Source: Cynocephalus volans | Lineage: Eukaryota > Chordata > Mammalia > Dermoptera > Cynocephalidae | Direction of reading: 5' to 3' | Length of the DNA: 64,000 nt | NCBI RefSeq assembly: GCF_027409185.1 | Contig: NC_084462.1 | Location: 157,777,490 to 157,841,489 of the forward strand | Shown: positions 60,011-64,000 of the stretch, one piece after another | Layout of the letters: the number at the start of each line of letters is the position of its first letter | Position numbering within the stretch: the first letter of the stretch is position 1 | The notes under the pieces: generated by a model | The model's database searches: none | What the model was told of the DNA's origin: nothing | The model's input: the letters and a program-made list of their open reading frames with translations, nothing else | Translations under genes and position numbers: made by a program

Positions 60011-61384
60011 CTATGGCCCCCTCTGATCTCCCTCAGCTCAGCCCTGCTGGCATTCTGTGCACCTAGGCTGAAGCCTCCCACGCCAGTGAGGGAAAGTGGG
60101 GTGCTCCACCTCACCAGGGGCAAGTGACTTGGACCTCTTGGACTTCTAATGCAACACTCCACCCATGGTCCTGCCCCCAGGCCCCTGCTCAGCTGAAATG
60201 AATGGTAGCTCCCCAGCTCACCCACCCCAGGGGTGGGCATTCACTGGCCTATATTTGGAGGTGGAGGGCAGACTGGTGGTCATGGGTGTCTATGGGGTAC
60301 ATGTCACCCCACCAGAGTTCCAATGAGGCAGGCCTTGTTGGAAGATGCTGACAAGCATGTTGGGCCTGGGAGGAGCCACAAGAAGGCCAGGGAGGACTGA
60401 GATCCATACCTGCCTGCACTGAGAGTGTTCCATTGTCCCTGTGCTGTAGAGCCTTGGAGGATCCACCTTTGTGGTCAGGAATCGAGTGGGCATGCGGCTG
60501 TGCCACTCAGAAGCACCTTTTTCTGGGGACTGATCAAGAGGCAGGAAGACCCAGTAACAGCCCATCAGCCTGAGCCCCAGACCACACCTGCCACTCCAGG
60601 TAGGTGCCTCGGTTGCTATCCCACCCATCAGGGCTAAGACCTAGTGCCAGCTCCTCCCTTAAGCCTGGGAAATGTGGCCATCCCCATGCCTTTGGTTCTC
60701 CAGTCAGCACTTGGGCAAATGCCCTCCCTAAGCCCTTCTAAACCCAGCCTGACAAGAGGGGAAGGAAGGGCCTAGTCCCCTCTCCAAAGGGCACTATCCC
60801 AGGTGACCCTGGCTCCTGAGGCCTGGGAAAGGGGCTTTGGTTAGGATACCCTCTGCCCCTTAGAAACTCCCCAGGCTGAGCTTCAAGCTGGGTCCCCTGA
60901 GTGGTTGTTGCCTAGCTGACCCTGGTTTGGGGCAAGTCCAGAACCCAGCCAGACACAGCTCTTCAAGGAGTCCTCTATGTCTTGACACTTTTTCCTTGGG
61001 AAAGGATTAAGACAGATGTTATCCTCATAGACGCTAGAGCTGGAAAGGATCTTAATGATATAATTCAATTGTAATCTCTTTTTACTTCTTACGCATTACT
61101 TATGTCAATAGTATAGTTTTGAATGTTGTAGCTGAACATCTCAGAGGAACCAGGTGTACTCTTGTCAAAATCGCACAGGAAACCTTTGACTTCAGACAGC
61201 CCTTCTAAGTTCAGCTGCCTCCTCCCTCCTTGGCCTCAGCAAAGTACTTAATGTCCATGTCTCCCTTATGATTTCCTGGTCCTTTCTTGGGTGAGCCCTC
61301 CAGGGTGAGAAGACTTAGCCACTTCCTTCCCTCCAGCCACACCCAGAGCTCCAGCCCTGTGCCAGACCCTTGTTCATCTGGTCT
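60011..61384. other. gene-free stretch
   Basis: No supported exon. A donor-like CACTCCAG|GTAGGTG lies at about 60,600 without other exon evidence. Confidence 0.5.
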
Positions 61385-61625
61385 AGATCACTGTGACAGG
61401 CAGCATCAAATAGTGGTCAAAAGCTCAAGCTCTGGAGCCAGATGGCTTCACATCCCGTCTTAACCACCTACTAATGTCATCTCTATGTACTTCAGTCTCT
61501 TCATCTATAAAATGTATATAACAATAGTACCCTAGGGTTACTGTGAAGATTAAGTTAATACTGTATAAAGTTCTCGAAACAACCCCCTAGCACCCAGTAA
61601 GTGCTTAACACATTAGCTCTGATCT
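61385..61625 (+). mobile_element. MIR SINE
   Basis: CTCAAGCTCTGGAGCCAGAT, TCTATAAAATGTATATAAC and CACCCAGTAAGTGCTTAAC match MIR. Confidence 0.82.
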
Positions 61626-61639
61626 TTACAAAAGCCTGC

Positions 61640-61830
61640 TCTCTCCCAATCACACTCTGCTGCCTGATTAACCTCCCTAAAGCATATTGCAGTCATCTCA
61701 CTCCCCTGCTCTACAATCATCCATGGCTCCCTGTTGCCTGTTCAATGACTATTCTCTACCCTACCCTTTAAGATCCTTGAAGGCAGAAACTATATATTGT
61801 TTACCTTTCACATAGGAAGGAATCAGTAAT
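61640..61830 (+). mobile_element. L2 LINE fragment
   Basis: CATCCATGGCTCCCTGTTGC and CCTTGAAGGCAGAAACTATA are L2 landmarks. Confidence 0.78.
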
Positions 61831-62344
61831 GTTCATTGAGAGAGAGGGTGGAATGAGTTCCTAAAGAATGGAAGTGCAGCCACCTACAGCTCCACGGCTG
61901 GCAGTTTGATCCAAGTTCCCCTGCCTCCCCGACATAGCCCACCATGAACGGACCAGGATACAGCGTGTCGGATCTGCACATAGTAGGAATGGTTTCCCTT
62001 GGATCTGCTGGGACTGCAAATGCAGAGAGCCCTATTTTGAACTCCAGCCATGGTACACGTCAGAATAAGGAGAGGACACCCGGCCATAGCCCAGAACAGG
62101 CAGTGACTGCAGTTATAACGCATACTCTGAGGAGTTCAGGTCAGGCAGCAGATGTGAAGTCATTGTCTTAATTCATCAGTGGGAGGTGGCAGAAACCTCG
62201 GGCTCCCATAGCTTAGGACATTTTGTTACATGAGTAACAAAATAAATGGTCTCAGCAGAGACCACCCATGATCTGGCCCCTTGGACAGAGCACTCAGCAA
62301 GCTCCACATCCTGTGTCCCAGCTGCTTCTCTGGCAGAAGAGAGG

Positions 62345-62560
62345 CCATGAACTGTGGGTAAATGAGCACTGGGTTGGACTAGGACAGACCTGAGTTTAAA
62401 ACCAGGTTCCTCATCTGGCAGGGAGACCTTGGCCATGCAGTGAAATTCTCTGAGCCTCTATTTTTCCATGTGTGTTAAGGGGAAGGTACACTTGGTTCAT
62501 AGGGTTGGTGTGAGGCCAAAATGAAACAAAATGCCCAGAGCTGTATAGGTAACTTGCAGT
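62345..62560 (+). mobile_element. MIR SINE
   Basis: GACCTGAGTTTAAAACCAGG, GAAATTCTCTGAGCCTCTAT and ATGCCCAGAGCTGTAT fit MIR. Confidence 0.7.
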
Positions 62561-62900
62561 TATTCTGATCAGACCATTGGGGTTTTCTTCCAGGCTGCCA
62601 GGTGGAGCTGCCTCAATCCTGCAAACCTCTTGCTTGTTGTAGGTGAAATTGTCCTCTTCTGGTCTCCACACCAAGATGAAGGAAAATAGTGGTGGTTTTT
62701 GGCAGGGGAGGGAAGGAGGAACATTACAGATCTTCCCAGACTCCTGGCAAGGGTGAGAGGCACAGGAGGGAAGCATCACAGTTCTGTCTGGTTTTCTTAG
62801 AGATTTTCCACTCGGAAGCCTGGGTACTGCCGAGCCCAGGAAGCCAGGAGTCAAGTGACAGGGAGGGAGCAAACCAGACCAAGCTGGTTCCTGCAGGGTG
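62561..62900. other. gene-free stretch
   Basis: Nothing recognised. Confidence 0.5.
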
Positions 62901-62904
62901 ATAT

Positions 62905-63215
62905 TTTTCTCTTTATTCGTTCAACAAATGAATGCATGTGTTGAGATTCTGGTCACTGTGCCAGGCAGTGGGTATTAAGCAGCAAGTGAAACGGACATGG
63001 ACTCTGTCCTCATGGGGCCTGCATTCTGAGGGGAGTGGGGGCAGACAATAAACAGCATAAACCATGGGTGAGGTGTGTTAGAAGGAGATAAGTGCCATGG
63101 GGAAAATAAAAACATACAGCAGGAAAGGGAAATCGCGAGTGCCAGAGGAGCTGTGTTATTAAATAGGGTCATCAGGGTGACCTCACCGTAAAGGTAACAT
63201 TTGAGACACACAAAT
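62905..63215 (-). mobile_element. L2 LINE 3' fragment
   Basis: CATGGACTCTGTCCTCATGG, AGACAATAAACAGCATAAAC and ATAAGTGCCATGGGGAAAAT are antisense L2. Confidence 0.85.
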
Positions 63216-63319
63216 TATTTGCTCCCCTTGAGATTCCTCTGAGAGGCCTGGGGGCTTGGAATCAGGGCCAGGTCCTTTTCGTGAGCTCCTAGGACAGAAA
63301 TGAAATCTAGAAGCCCTTC

Positions 63320-63780
63320 TAGTCCCAGCCGAGATAATATCATGCCTTTCCTCCAAAACCTTCCATAGCTCCCCGCTGCCTAAACAATTAAGTGCAAATC
63401 ATTCAGCCTGAGATTCAGGGTGTCATGGACTGACCCCAACCTGCCTGTTATCTCACCAGACCCTTCTCACCTCACCTCTGCAGCCAAGCCTGCCTGCCAG
63501 CTATTTCTGGAATATTCCACACTCTACTTCCCTTCTCTACTTATTTGTCCCCTCCGCTCAGACTGCCCCTGTCCCCACTGATTTCTGTCAGCACAGAAAT
63601 CTCACCTGCCCTCCAAATGCTACCTCTCTGAAGCCTGCCCAGGCCCCTGGAGCTGTGGTCTCTGACCCCTACAACGTTGGCTTGTACCTTTCTCATCATA
63701 TGGCCATTTCTTCCTTGGGTTTAGGCATTTGTTTAACTGTCTGGTTCTCCACCTGGCTGGAAGTGCCCTGGACAGGGCCT
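63320..63780 (+). mobile_element. L2 LINE fragment
   Basis: ACCTTCCATAGCTCCCCGCT, CCAAATGCTACCTCTCTGAA and CCTGGACAGGGCCTGGGCCC follow L2 order. Confidence 0.82.
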
Positions 63781-64000
63781 GGGCCCTTTCACCTCCAGCT
63801 GGTGTAGGACTCAGCTAACACATCTGAATTGTATCCAGGCTCAAAGGCCTCCAGTGACACTGGGACAAGCTGGGGGAGCCTTTGGCCCACTTAGACAAGG
63901 AAGGCAGAAGTGGAAGGCAAGCAGGGAGAGAGGAAAGTAAACTGTAGGTGAGATACAACAGAGGAGCTAGTGAAGGAAGGGGAGAGAAAAATCCCCAGCA

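Noticed and set aside
49000-64000. TMEM63C coding exons
   Set aside because: I looked for its known N-terminal and membrane-segment sequences and found none; they probably lie beyond the window.

Overview
The window is nuclear DNA from a placental mammal. It has split genes with GT-AG introns, CpG islands, and many MIR, L2, L1M and MER-type repeats. The younger SINEs derive from tRNA-Ile, as monomers and head-to-tail dimers. From established knowledge, tRNA-Ile monomer/dimer SINEs are the hallmark of the CYN family of colugos (Dermoptera), so a colugo is my first choice; a horseshoe-bat type lineage is the main alternative. The species call is an inference.

Region 1-8,100 holds the only protein gene I can support: ZDHHC22, on the minus strand. 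Its coding exons are at 160-425 and 5342-5867. They join in frame across a 4.9 kb intron to give a 263-residue palmitoyltransferase with an intact DHHC motif. A CpG island at about 6,880-8,110 contains its likely promoter and a candidate 5' UTR exon ending at 7636. The last intron carries a perfect (TTCC)20 run and a palindromic DNA-transposon relic 64 bases from a splice site.

Region 8,100-26,300 is non-coding. It has scattered MIR/L2, one 115-base segment present twice, two copies of an unassigned dispersed repeat, and a 1.5 kb CA/AGGCTC minisatellite at 22,420-23,916 whose long apparent reading frames are repeat artefacts. Region 26,300-45,500 is an AT-rich L1 cluster: a near full-length antisense L1M, a plus-strand L1M lacking most of its reverse transcriptase, 3' ends nested in one another, SINEs with visible target-site duplications, a mariner-type MITE and a GC-rich tandem element that may be a composite retroelement.

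Region 45,500-64,000 is GC-richer and mostly unique, with a probable solo LTR (46,667-47,147), old MIR/L2/L1 relics and a small CpG island at about 50,870-51,250. In human 14q24.3, ZDHHC22 is followed by TMEM63C on the opposite strand. The second CpG island is therefore a reasonable candidate for a TMEM63C promoter, but I find no TMEM63C coding exon here. No rRNA gene, functional tRNA gene or CRISPR array is seen.
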